Positions 33,204-40,775 of a stretch of DNA of 64,000 nucleotides are shown piece after piece. Origin of the DNA: Lentzea terrae (GTDB lineage: Bacteria > Actinomycetota > Actinomycetes > Mycobacteriales > Pseudonocardiaceae); assembly GCF_003265345.1 (NCBI RefSeq), contig NZ_QFWW01000024.1, positions 284,088-348,087 on the forward strand, in the 5' to 3' direction. The notes under the pieces were generated by a model. The model searched no databases. It had not been told where the DNA came from and saw only the letters and a list, made by a program, of their open reading frames with translations. How positions within the stretch are numbered: position 1 is the stretch's first letter; each line of letters begins with the position of its first letter. Made by a program: the position numbers and the translations under genes.

Positions 33204-35524
33204 TGCCTGCGCGGTTCCCGGCCGAACGGCGACTCCGGCCGTTCGAGCTCGGGAGCCTTCGGGATCGGCATGGTCACGGGCGCGTCCGCCGTGATCGTGA
33301 TCGGCTCACCGTGGTGCTCGGTGACGAGCTCGGTGCCGTCCACGATCCGGTAGGTGGCCTCGGTCGCGCACACGTCGATGGCGATCCTCGTGCCCTGGAA
33401 GGCCATCCGGAACGAGAACCTGGTGAGCGCGGCAGGCAGCCGCGGCGCGAAGGTCAGTTCGCCGCCGTGGTCGCGCATGCCGCCGAACCCGGCCACCAAC
33501 GCCATCCAGGCGCCCGCCAGCGACGCCATGTGCAGGCCGTTGTTGACGTTGTTGTGCAGGTCGTGGAGGTCGGTGTACGCGGCTTCGACGAGATAGTCGA
33601 ACGCCAGGTCCAGGTGGCCGACCTCCGCGGCGAGCACCGCCTGCGTGCCCGCCGACAACGACGAGTCGCGGACCGTTCGCGCCTCGTAGTAGGCGAAGTT
33701 GCGGGCCTTCTCCTCGGCGGTGAACATGTCGCCACGGACGTGCATGGCGAGCACGAGGTCCGCCTGCTTCACGACCTGGCGCCGGTACAGGTCGAAGTAC
33801 GGGAAGTGCAGCAGCAGCGGATACTTGTCCTCCGGTGTGTTCTCGAAGTCCCACTCCGCGTGCTTGGTGAAGTTGTCCGCCTGCGGGTGCACCTGCAGCA
33901 TCTCGTCGTAGGGGACGGCCATCGCGTCGGCGGCGCTGCGCCACGCGGCGATCTCCTCCGCGGACGCGTTCGCCTTGTCCGGGTGGCGTTCCGCGGCGTT
34001 GGCGGCGGCCCACAGGTTCTGCTGGGCGATCAGGTTGGTGTAGACGTTGTTGTCCACGATCGCCGAGTACTCGTCCGGGCCGGTGACGCCGTCGATGCGG
34101 AACCCGTCGTGGCGGTCGTGGTGGCCGAGCGAGCACCACAGCCGTGCGGTCTCCACCAGGATCTCGGTGGCCTCGTCGCGGTCGAAGCACTCGTCGTTGG
34201 TGGCGTTCAGGTACTGCTGGGTGGCGTAGGCGACGTCGCCGGAGACGTGGAACGCGGCCGTGCCCGCCGGCCAGTAAGCCGAACACTCGGCGCCGTTGAT
34301 CGACCGCCACGGGAACGCGGCGCCCTTGAGCCCCAGCACCTTCGCGCGGTCGCGGGCCTTGTCCAAAGTGGAGTGCCGCCACCGCAGCGCGTCGCGGGCC
34401 GCGTCCGGCACCGTGTAGGTGAGGACAGGGAGCACGAACATCTCGGTGTCCCAGAAGGCGTGGCCGTCGTAGCCGGGTCCGGTGAGGCCTTTTCCGGGGA
34501 TGGCGCGGGTTTCACCGCGGGCACCGGCCTGCAGGATGTGGAACAACGCGAACCTGATGGCCTGCTGCAGCTCGTCGTCGCCCTCGATCTCGATGTCGGC
34601 GACCTGCCAGAAGTCGTCCAGGAACTCCCGCTGCTCCTGCAGCAGCCCGTTCCAGCCGGTCTGGCAGGCGCCTGCGAGCGCGGCCTCGACCTGGGCGCGA
34701 AGTGCCGGTGTGGAACGCTTTCCGGACCAGCCGTAGCCGAGGTATTTGGTGAGCTTCAGGCAACTGTCGGCGGCGACGTCGACCGCAACGGTGAACCGGG
34801 CGAGGTCGGACTCGGCGCGGATCTCCGTGCGGACGTCGAGCCCGTCCGCGACCTCGACCTCGTGATCCATGGCGGCGGCCATCCGCAGCCCGGACTTCTT
34901 GGTCTGGTGGCACAGCACGGCCCGCGTCTTCTCCGCCATCGTGAAGTTGTTGACCAGCGGGGACTCCAGCGCGGCGGCGACGCGGGGATCGTTGGTGCGG
35001 TGGATGGTCGGCTCGTTGGCGAGCAGGTCGGACTGGACGACGAGCTGCAGGTCGTCCATCGGCTCGACCTCGTACCGGATGGCAGCGACCGCGCGTTGCG
35101 TGAACGACACGAGCCGCTCGCTGCGCACGATCACGCGACGGCCGGTCGGCGACTCCCAGAGCGTGCGGCGGCGCAGCGTGCCGGAGCGGAAGTCGAGGAC
35201 GCGTTCGTGCTCGATCGCGTTGCCGTAGCGCATGTCCAGCGGCTCGTCCTCGACCAGCAACCGGATGATCTTGCCGTCGGTGACGTTGACGACGGTCTGG
35301 CCGGCCTCCGGGTAGCCGTAGCCCGCTTCTCCGTACGGCAGCTGGTGTTCCTCGTAGAAGCCGTTGAGGTACGTGCCCGGCAGGCCGCGCGGTTCGCCTT
35401 CGTCGAGGGTGCCGCGCATGCCGATGTGGCCGTTGGACAGGGCGAACGTCGACTCGGTGCGGTGCAGCTGGTCGACGGCGAGGCCCTGCCAGCGCAGCGT
35501 CCACGGCTCGATCGTGTAGCTCAT
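33200..35524 (-). CDS. GH65 family disaccharide phosphorylase or hydrolase
   Basis: A protein of 774 residues starting at ATG 35524 (MSYTIEPWTLRWQGL), overlapping the phosphoglucomutase stop as ATGA. GH65 landmarks: FALSNGHIGMRGTLDEGEP, LPGTYLNGFYEE, GKGLTGPGYDGHAFWDTE (345-361), the general-acid Glu485 in TGPDEYSAIVDNNVYTN, and the phosphate-loop motif VVKQADLVLAMH. The KQAD motif fits an inverting phosphorylase that releases beta-glucose 1-phosphate from maltose, trehalose, kojibiose or nigerose; the exact disaccharide cannot be read. The coupled beta-phosphoglucomutase would convert that product to glucose 6-phosphate. A few actinobacterial members are instead trehalose hydrolases, which remains possible. 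Confidence 0.88.
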   Translation of the reverse strand: MSYTIEPWTLRWQGLAVDQLHRTESTFALSNGHIGMRGTLDEGEPRGLPGTYLNGFYEEHQLPYGEAGYGYPEAGQTVVNVTDGKIIRLLVEDEPLDMRYGNAIEHERVLDFRSGTLRRRTLWESPTGRRVIVRSERLVSFTQRAVAAIRYEVEPMDDLQLVVQSDLLANEPTIHRTNDPRVAAALESPLVNNFTMAEKTRAVLCHQTKKSGLRMAAAMDHEVEVADGLDVRTEIRAESDLARFTVAVDVAADSCLKLTKYLGYGWSGKRSTPALRAQVEAALAGACQTGWNGLLQEQREFLDDFWQVADIEIEGDDELQQAIRFALFHILQAGARGETRAIPGKGLTGPGYDGHAFWDTEMFVLPVLTYTVPDAARDALRWRHSTLDKARDRAKVLGLKGAAFPWRSINGAECSAYWPAGTAAFHVSGDVAYATQQYLNATNDECFDRDEATEILVETARLWCSLGHHDRHDGFRIDGVTGPDEYSAIVDNNVYTNLIAQQNLWAAANAAERHPDKANASAEEIAAWRSAADAMAVPYDEMLQVHPQADNFTKHAEWDFENTPEDKYPLLLHFPYFDLYRRQVVKQADLVLAMHVRGDMFTAEEKARNFAYYEARTVRDSSLSAGTQAVLAAEVGHLDLAFDYLVEAAYTDLHDLHNNVNNGLHMASLAGAWMALVAGFGGMRDHGGELTFAPRLPAALTRFSFRMAFQGTRIAIDVCATEATYRIVDGTELVTEHHGEPITITADAPVTMPIPKAPELERPESPFGREPRRH

Positions 35525-36198
35525 GCCATCAGCTCGTCGAGCTCGTTGACGACCACGTCGGCGCCGTTGGCTTTGAGCGCATCGGCTTGGTTGCCGCGGT
35601 CGACGCCCACGACGAAGCCGAAGCCGCCGTCGTGGCCTGCCTTGACGCCCGCCAGCGCGTCTTCGTAGACAGCGGCGTGCTCCGGTGCCGTTTTGAGCCT
35701 TCTGGCGCCTTCGACGAACGAGTCCGGTGCCGGTTTGCCCCGCAGGTTCGACGCGACGATCACGTTGCCGTCCACCAGGGCGTCGACGTAGTCCAGCAGG
35801 TCGCCCGCGCGCAGCACGCGCATGGCGTTGGCCGACGACGTGACCACGCCGATCGGCACGCCGGCCTGGCGCGCGGCCTGCAGGTAGCGGACGGAGGCGG
35901 GGTAGGGCGTGATGCCCTCCTCGTCGATGATCTGGTTGACCAGGTCGTTCTTCTGGTCGCCGACGCGGCGGATCTCGTCCTCCGGCGGCGTGAGGCCGCG
36001 GGACGCGAGGAAGCTGCGGACGCCGTCGTAGCGCGGCTTGCCGTCCACATAGGCGAGGTAGTCCTGCTCGCCGAACGGCTGGCCCATGCTCTCGAACGTC
36101 TGCTTCCACGCCTTGCGGTGCAGGACCGCGGTGCTCGTGAGCACGCCGTCGAGGTCGAACAGCAACGCCGTGATCTTCTCCGGGATGCCGAGGCTCAT
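35521..36198 (-). CDS. beta-phosphoglucomutase (HAD superfamily)
   Basis: A protein of 225 residues from ATG 36198 (MSLGIPEKITALLFDLDGVL). HAD motif I is FDLDGVLTST with Asp15 (nucleophile) and Asp17; the cap region begins HRKAWKQTFESMG. Motif II is VVTSSANAMRVL, motif III is GKPAPDSFVEGARRL with the lysine, and motif IV is AVYEDALAGVKAGHDGGFGFVVGVDRGNQADAL. The family interconverts beta-glucose 1-phosphate and glucose 6-phosphate. ATGA overlap with the GH65 gene makes a two-step phosphorolytic disaccharide pathway. An earlier ATG at 36213 would overlap the DUF5709 stop and is less likely. Confidence 0.9.
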   Translation of the reverse strand: MSLGIPEKITALLFDLDGVLTSTAVLHRKAWKQTFESMGQPFGEQDYLAYVDGKPRYDGVRSFLASRGLTPPEDEIRRVGDQKNDLVNQIIDEEGITPYPASVRYLQAARQAGVPIGVVTSSANAMRVLRAGDLLDYVDALVDGNVIVASNLRGKPAPDSFVEGARRLKTAPEHAAVYEDALAGVKAGHDGGFGFVVGVDRGNQADALKANGADVVVNELDELMA

Positions 36199-36205
36199 GC
36201 TTCGA

Positions 36206-36436
36206 TCATGCACCCGTCTCGTCGTCCTCGCCGCGCTCTTCCGGCCGTTCTTCCGCGAGCCGTTCGTCGAGGGGACGCGGGTGGGCCTGTTCGTACTCGG
36301 TCATCCCGTACTTGTTCGACTCCGCCCAGCCTTCTTCCGGCTCGGTCTCCAGCGGGTCGTGCTTGATGTTGTCCTCGTCGAGGGCCTCGAAGTCGTCGGT
36401 GTCCTCGGAGATGTATGCGCCGCGTTCTTCGCTCAT
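36206..36436 (-). CDS. DUF5709-type small acidic protein
   Basis: A protein of 76 residues, strongly acidic and probably unstructured: MSEERGAYISEDTDDFEALDEDN, then PLETEPEEGWAESNKYGMTEYEQAHPRPLDERLAEERPEE. The EEGWxxxxKYGxTxxEQxxxxPLDxRLAxExPD core is the family signature, widespread in actinobacteria and without known function. It lies just upstream of the phosphoglucomutase gene on the same strand. Confidence 0.8.
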   Translation of the reverse strand: MSEERGAYISEDTDDFEALDEDNIKHDPLETEPEEGWAESNKYGMTEYEQAHPRPLDERLAEERPEERGEDDETGA

Positions 36437-36461
36437 GTCTCTGGCAGTACCCAGTTCGGTG

Positions 36462-37163
36462 CTATCCGATGCTTTGGCCCACGAGCGAGCCGATCGCGTA
36501 GGTGACGCCCATGGCGATCAGTCCGCCCGCGATGTTGCGGACGACCGCGCGCCTCCGGTTCGCGCCGCTCAGCCGCGCGCTGATGAAGCCGGTGAGGGCG
36601 AGGGTGAGGATGGCGGCCGCGACGGTGACGGGGACGCGGAGGCCGGTCGGGGTCAGCGCGATCGCGGCGAGGGGGAGGAGTGCGCCGATGGTGAAGCTGA
36701 GGAAGCTCGCGATGGCGGCGCCCCACGGGTTGGTCAGCTCGTCCGGGTCGATGTGCAGCTCGGCCTCGGCGTGCGCGGCCAGGGCGTCGTGCTTCGTGAG
36801 CTGCTTGGCGACCTCTTCGGCGGTGTCCTCGTCCAGGCCCTTGCCCTCGTAGATCTCCTTGAGCTCTTCGAGTTCTTCTCGTGGCGTGTCCCTGAGCTCG
36901 CGGCGTTCCTGGGCGAGCAGCGCCCGTTCGGCGTCGCGCTGGCTGCTGACCGACACGTACTCGCCGCTGGCCATGGACATGGCGCCCGCGAAGAGGCCGG
37001 CCAGGCCCGCGACGAGGATCTGGGCACGGTCGGTGGTGGCACCGGCGACGCCCACGACGAGGCTGGCCGTGGAGACGATGCCGTCGTTCGCACCGAGAAC
37101 GCCCGCGCGCAGCCAGTTCATCCGGTCGCCGCTGACCTCGTCGTGGGGCTCGTGGTGCGTCAT
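36462..37163 (-). CDS. VIT1/CCC1-family membrane protein (iron/manganese transporter type)
   Basis: A protein of 233 residues. The N-terminal GDRMNWLRAGVLGANDGIVSTASLVVGVAGA is the family signature, where the negatively charged and Asn/Asp residues form the proton/metal path. The second helix carries MSMASGEYVSVSSQRDAERALL. A cytoplasmic helical hairpin follows, rich in Glu (ELEELKEIYEGKGLDEDTAEEVAKQL), the presumed metal-binding domain, and then three C-terminal helices. Five membrane helices in all, as expected. It probably moves iron or manganese out of the cytosol. No metal-responsive operator is visible in the short space to the divergent alcohol dehydrogenase gene. Confidence 0.9.
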   Translation of the reverse strand: MTHHEPHDEVSGDRMNWLRAGVLGANDGIVSTASLVVGVAGATTDRAQILVAGLAGLFAGAMSMASGEYVSVSSQRDAERALLAQERRELRDTPREELEELKEIYEGKGLDEDTAEEVAKQLTKHDALAAHAEAELHIDPDELTNPWGAAIASFLSFTIGALLPLAAIALTPTGLRVPVTVAAAILTLALTGFISARLSGANRRRAVVRNIAGGLIAMGVTYAIGSLVGQSIG

Positions 37164-37186
37164 TTCCGCAGGCTAACCTGGGGATC

Positions 37187-38146
37187 GTGCTTTCGTGGCT
37201 GACCACGCCGCTGCGTCTCGTCGACGTGCCGGTGCCGTCGCCCGCTCCGGGGGAGTTGCTGGTGCGGGTGCTCGCCTGCGGGGTCTGCCGGACCGATCTG
37301 CACGTCGTGGACGGGGATCTGCCCGTGCATCGTCCTTCGGTCGTGCCTGGGCATCAGGTCGTTGGCGAGGTTGTTGTTGCCGCTGGCTCATTCGCCGTTG
37401 GTGAGCGGGTCGGCATCGCGTGGTTGCGGCACACGTGCGGTGAATGTCGGTTCTGTTTGCGTGGTTCCGAGAACCTCTGCCCGTCGTCGCTCTACACCGG
37501 GTGGGACGCTGACGGCGGTTATGCGTCTTATGCGGTCGTTCCTGCTGCATACGCGTTGAGGCTGCCCACTGGGTATTCGAACGAGTCGTTGGCGCCGTTG
37601 TTGTGTGCCGGGATCATCGGATATCGGGCGTTGAAGCGTGCTGACGTGCCCTCGGGCGGCCGGTTGGGGATCTACGGATTCGGCGGGTCGGCTCATCTGG
37701 CCGCGCAGGTCGCCGTTGCTCGCGGGTACGAGGTGCACGTGGTGACCCGGTCTGCCGCGGCTCGTTCGCTGGCGTTGTCGTTGGGGGCGGCTTCGGCTTC
37801 TGAGACGGTGCCGCCGGTGCTGCTGGACTCGGCCGTGCTGTTCGCGCCGGTGGGGACGTTGGTGCCGCCTGCTTTAGCGGCGTTGGACCGGGGTGGGACG
37901 TTGGCCATCGCCGGGATCCATCTGTCCGATGTTCCTGGTTTGTCGTACTCGCAGCACCTCTTCCAGGAGCGGCAGATCCGGTCGGTCACCGCGAACACGC
38001 GGGCGGATGCTGCTGAGTTCCTGTCTTTCTGCACGTCGCATCGGTTGTCGGTGGCAGTGCAGCCGTACGCGTTGGGTGAGGCGAACCTGGCGCTGTCAGA
38101 CCTCCGGGCAGGCCGCGTGACAGGCGCCGCGGTGCTTGTCGCGTGA
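37187..38146 (+). CDS. zinc-dependent alcohol dehydrogenase
   Basis: A protein of 319 residues from GTG 37187. Catalytic-zinc ligands: Cys34 in ACGVCRTDLHVVDGDL and His56 in VPGHQVVGEV; the usual glutamate after this histidine (GHE) is glutamine here. The structural zinc site is complete: C84, C87, C90 and C98 in HTCGECRFCLRGSENLC. Substrate and cofactor regions: GGYASYAVVPAAYALRLP and the Rossmann motif GIYGFGGSAHLAAQVAVARGYEVHVV. It resembles the AdhA-like enzymes of mycobacteria. Only 23 bases separate it from the divergent VIT-family gene, so the promoters must overlap the coding starts. Confidence 0.85.
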   Translation: MLSWLTTPLRLVDVPVPSPAPGELLVRVLACGVCRTDLHVVDGDLPVHRPSVVPGHQVVGEVVVAAGSFAVGERVGIAWLRHTCGECRFCLRGSENLCPSSLYTGWDADGGYASYAVVPAAYALRLPTGYSNESLAPLLCAGIIGYRALKRADVPSGGRLGIYGFGGSAHLAAQVAVARGYEVHVVTRSAAARSLALSLGAASASETVPPVLLDSAVLFAPVGTLVPPALAALDRGGTLAIAGIHLSDVPGLSYSQHLFQERQIRSVTANTRADAAEFLSFCTSHRLSVAVQPYALGEANLALSDLRAGRVTGAAVLVA

Positions 38147-38204
38147 TGTTTTGCCTGATCAGAGGCAAGATGTGCAGTTTTTGTCAGACCTCCGTGGCAC
38201 CATG

Positions 38205-38220
38205 TCGAACAGGTGTTCGT
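38205..38220. promoter_or_regulatory. SOS box (LexA-type operator)
   Basis: TCGAACAGGTGTTCGT matches the actinobacterial LexA consensus TCGAACRNRTGTTYGA at 15 of 16 positions. It ends 26 bases before the ATG of the unknown gene at 38247, the usual operator position. Confidence 0.7.
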
Positions 38221-38246
38221 CTGATGCTGTAGGAGGTAGGTCCCAG

Positions 38247-38891
38247 ATGCAGATCGATCCCCGTCGCTGGCCGGGCCGCGTGGTGCCTTCCACCGACGCC
38301 GACGTGGACATCGCCGTGGAGTCGCTGTGCACCCGCGCCTCCTGGCCGGACGCCGACCGCCGGTGGGTGCGCCGCCTGCTCGAGCCGTGGTTCAAGGCGG
38401 ACTGGAGCGTCGACGCGGTGCTGGTGGCCATCGACACCAAGCCGGACGGCACCCGCCAGGGCCGCCCGCGCTCACGCTCGCAGGTCGCCCACGAGTTCCT
38501 GCGCGCGCGGATGATGGTGTGGATCGCGGACGGCGCCCGCCTCGCCCGCCCGCCGTTAGCCGGCATGTCGCTGGGCGAGTGGTTCCGCGTGAACCGCCGC
38601 AACGCGCTGCTGAACTCGCGGCGCTCCTCTTCGGCGTTGACGTCCGAGGGCGAGCGCGCACGGGCGGAGTCGCGCGCCCTGGCCCACCGCCGCGACCCGG
38701 TCGAACGCAGCCGCGAGAAGGGGCGCCGCCGCGTCGAGGCGCTCGACAGCCTGCTGGTGCCCGGCCAGGAGGCCCCGTCGTTCGCCGACTCGTGGCGCCT
38801 GGTCGCCGAACTGATCCCGGTGCCCCGCGTCTGCTCGGCGTGCGGCCACGTCCGGAACGAGGTGACCCGCCAGGCCCACCGCGTCGCGTAG
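38247..38891 (+). CDS. conserved protein of unknown function, probably DNA-damage inducible
   Basis: A protein of 214 residues. ATG 38247 has AGGAGG about eleven bases upstream, so the longer frame from 38136 is rejected. It begins MQIDPRRWPGRVVPSTDADV and is basic and largely helical. One block with WFKADWSVDAVLVAIDTKPDG looks like a conserved core, and an Arg-rich middle (RSQVAHEFLRARM, NRRNALLNSRRSSSAL) could bind nucleic acid. The C-terminus has a CxxC pair (VCSACGHVRNEV) that could hold a metal. There are no membrane segments. I recognise no family with certainty; the WSxxAVxxAxDxxPDG block recalls actinobacterial plasmid-replication-associated helical proteins, but this is weak. The SOS box in front of it is the best clue to its job. 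Confidence 0.75.
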   Translation: MQIDPRRWPGRVVPSTDADVDIAVESLCTRASWPDADRRWVRRLLEPWFKADWSVDAVLVAIDTKPDGTRQGRPRSRSQVAHEFLRARMMVWIADGARLARPPLAGMSLGEWFRVNRRNALLNSRRSSSALTSEGERARAESRALAHRRDPVERSREKGRRRVEALDSLLVPGQEAPSFADSWRLVAELIPVPRVCSACGHVRNEVTRQAHRVA

Positions 38892-39035
38892 GTGGTGTGG
38901 TCCGGCGCAGGTTGCCGCTCAGCGTTCCTGACCGCGGACCACGTCGTTTACCTGCGTCTTCGCCGAATGGTGGTTGAACCCGGCCGATGCTGGGAACACG
39001 GGACGAGTTTCCTGTTTCCTGTTGAAGGGGCCGAC

Positions 39036-39338
39036 ATGCTCGAAGTGACGCCGATGGCTGCCGAGGTCATCAACGAGTTGACGTCGCAGTCAGCCGCCAC
39101 CAACGACGGCGTCGGCCTGCGCTTCGCCCTCGCCGCCGAGCAGAACAGCCAGGCAGCGCTGGAGTTGTCGCTGAGCGAAGCCGTGGACGGCGACCAGGTG
39201 GTGACGGCTGACGCGGGCGCCAAGGTCATCATGGAGCCTGCCGCCGCCCAGTACCTGGAGGACAAGGTCCTGGACGTGCGCCAGGACGCCGAGGGCAACC
39301 CGGCCTTCGCGATCGCGCGTCAGGACCACGAGGCCTGA
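39036..39338 (+). CDS. HesB/IscA-fold protein without cysteines
   Basis: A protein of 100 residues from ATG 39036, with GAAGGGG five bases upstream. It begins MLEVTPMAAEVINELTSQ and continues GLRFALAAEQ, TADAGAKVIMEPAAAQYLEDKVLDV and GNPAFAIARQ. These strands and spacing match the A-type Fe-S carrier fold (HesB/IscA). None of the three cluster-binding cysteines is present; in fact the protein has no cysteine. Actinobacteria carry such cysteine-free HesB-like proteins, annotated by similarity as Fe-S assembly proteins, but a cluster-carrier role is unlikely. The gene stands alone between the SOS-box gene and a pair of convergent terminators. Confidence 0.75.
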   Translation: MLEVTPMAAEVINELTSQSAATNDGVGLRFALAAEQNSQAALELSLSEAVDGDQVVTADAGAKVIMEPAAAQYLEDKVLDVRQDAEGNPAFAIARQDHEA

Positions 39339-39451
39339 CCGCCGGCGCCGGTTCCGGCGCGCACCTCACCCACGGGTTGTCTGCTCACGCGGTTGGGCAG
39401 GCGATGTTGTGCATCCAGGACGTTGTGCGTCCAGGGTGAGCAGACCACAGG

Positions 39452-39487
39452 ACGGGCCGGACTTCTCCGCGGAGAAGTCCGGCCCGT
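39452..39487 (+). terminator. terminator of the HesB-like gene (perfect palindrome)
   Basis: A perfect 36-base palindrome with arms of 18 (ACGGGCCGGACTTCTCCG and its complement), followed by TTCTGCTC on the forward strand. Just before it are two near-identical 15-base direct repeats (39406-39420 and 39422-39436). Confidence 0.75.
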
Positions 39488-39511
39488 TTCTGCTCACCCG
39501 CTGGAGTGACA

Positions 39512-39545
39512 AGAGCGCCCCCTGCCCGAAGGCAAGGGGCGCTCT
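39512..39545 (-). terminator. terminator of the NlpC/P60 gene
   Basis: AGAGCGCCCCCTGCC pairs with 39531-39545 with one mismatch around a CGAA tetraloop. It lies 21 bases beyond the stop of the leftward NlpC/P60 gene and faces the forward terminator at 39452-39487. Confidence 0.7.
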
Positions 39546-39566
39546 CGAAGAACCCGAAGAACCGAG

Positions 39567-40553
39567 TCAGCCCTCGATGCGGCGAATAGCCGTGACCGGG
39601 CCGATCGAGTCGATGTCGGCGACCTTCACCGGCACGCCCTCGGTGGAGGCGTGCACCGCGCGGATGCCGTCGATGGCCATGGCCACGTGGGACTGGCTGG
39701 AGTAGTAGACGAGGATGTCGCCCGCCTTGACCTCACCACGCGTGACCGGGCGACCGGCGGCCGCCTGGGCGTAGCTGGTGCGGCCGATCGAGACGCCGGC
39801 CCACGCGTACGCCTTCTGGATCAGCGAGGAGCAGTCCCAGGCGTCCGGGCCGTTCGCGCCGTAGACGTAGGGTTCGCCGCGCTGGTCGAGGGCGAACTGC
39901 AGCGCCTTGCCCGCGGTGCCCGCCGGCACCGGGATGTTCGACATGTCGCCGCGCTGTGCGAGCTGGTTCCTGACGGACACGCTCAGCGACTGGTACTGGG
40001 CCTTCGCCTCGGCGAGCTGCTTGTCGAGGTCGGCCTTCTTCTGCTCGATCTCGCCGAGCAGCTTCTTCGAGGCCTCAGTGGCCTCGTTGGCCGTCTTCGT
40101 GGCGTTGTCCGCCGCGTTGACCGCGTCGCTGAGAGCCTTCAGGGCCTCGGCGTTGTCGGCCGCCAGGATGTTGATGGCCGACATGCGGTTCAGGAAGTCC
40201 TGCTGCGAGTCGCTCACGAGCAGCGCCGAGAGCTGGTTGAAGCTCGCTCCCTGGAAGCTCGACTCGGTGAGGACGTCGACCTGGCCGCGGAGGGACTCCT
40301 CGGCCTTCTGTGCAGTGGCCAGGTCACCCTTGGCCTTGTCCAGATCACCCTGCTTGGCCTTGAGGTCGTCCTGGGCCTTCAGGTGGTCCTGGTTGAGCTG
40401 AGATGCCTTCTCGGACAGCTCGTTGTACTTCTTGAGCGCGTCCGCGGCAGAAGGCTGTGCAGTGGCCGGGGTCGTGGGGAGAGCGGCCGCGACGACAGCT
40501 GCCGTCGCTACGAGCGCTCCACGCACGGTACGGCGCGAGGGTTGCGACACCAC
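39567..40553 (-). CDS. NlpC/P60 peptidoglycan endopeptidase, copy 1
   Basis: A protein of 328 residues, GTG 40553 with GGAGG nine bases upstream. The signal peptide is cut near PATAQP (residue 33). Residues 35-200 are a long coiled coil (ALKKYNELSEKASQLNQDHLKAQDDL and on), the autoinhibitory or scaffold region of RipA/CwlO-like hydrolases. The C-terminal NlpC/P60 domain carries the catalytic Cys241 in DAWDCSSLIQKAY, His289 in SSQSHVAMAI and the third polar residue His301. It cleaves the D-Glu-DAP bond in the stem peptide. It is a close paralogue of the next gene upstream; the C-terminal 110 residues differ mainly by conservative changes (HASTEGVPVKVA and DSIGP in both). Confidence 0.92.
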   Translation of the reverse strand: MVSQPSRRTVRGALVATAAVVAAALPTTPATAQPSAADALKKYNELSEKASQLNQDHLKAQDDLKAKQGDLDKAKGDLATAQKAEESLRGQVDVLTESSFQGASFNQLSALLVSDSQQDFLNRMSAINILAADNAEALKALSDAVNAADNATKTANEATEASKKLLGEIEQKKADLDKQLAEAKAQYQSLSVSVRNQLAQRGDMSNIPVPAGTAGKALQFALDQRGEPYVYGANGPDAWDCSSLIQKAYAWAGVSIGRTSYAQAAAGRPVTRGEVKAGDILVYYSSQSHVAMAIDGIRAVHASTEGVPVKVADIDSIGPVTAIRRIEG

Positions 40554-40775
40554 GTCGCGGGTCCTCCTTTTTCCTGGCAGTCGCCCCGCAAAAACTACTG
40601 CGCGTAAGGCGACAACCTTGGCGTGTGCCCCGAGTGGGTTAACTGCTGGGCCGAAGGTCTCGGACAGGTTACGGAACGACCTTGTGTTCGTCTACCTCCG
40701 GGCATTCAACAGTTCACCGGACCGCACGCTCTCACAGACGTCTACGTCGGTTTATCGCGGGGTGGGAGAGAAGCG

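Noticed and set aside
33200..36109. A 969-codon leftward open frame
   Set aside because: Only its last 774 codons are GH65. The part above 35524 is a shadow of the phosphoglucomutase gene.
38136..38246. N-terminal extension of the SOS-box gene
   Set aside because: It would place the SOS box inside the coding sequence; the ATG at 38247 has a strong ribosome site.
40554..40775. Possible c-di-AMP (ydaO) riboswitch between the NlpC/P60 genes
   Set aside because: Such riboswitches often precede cell-wall hydrolase genes in actinobacteria, but I could not find the conserved core sequences or pairing here.
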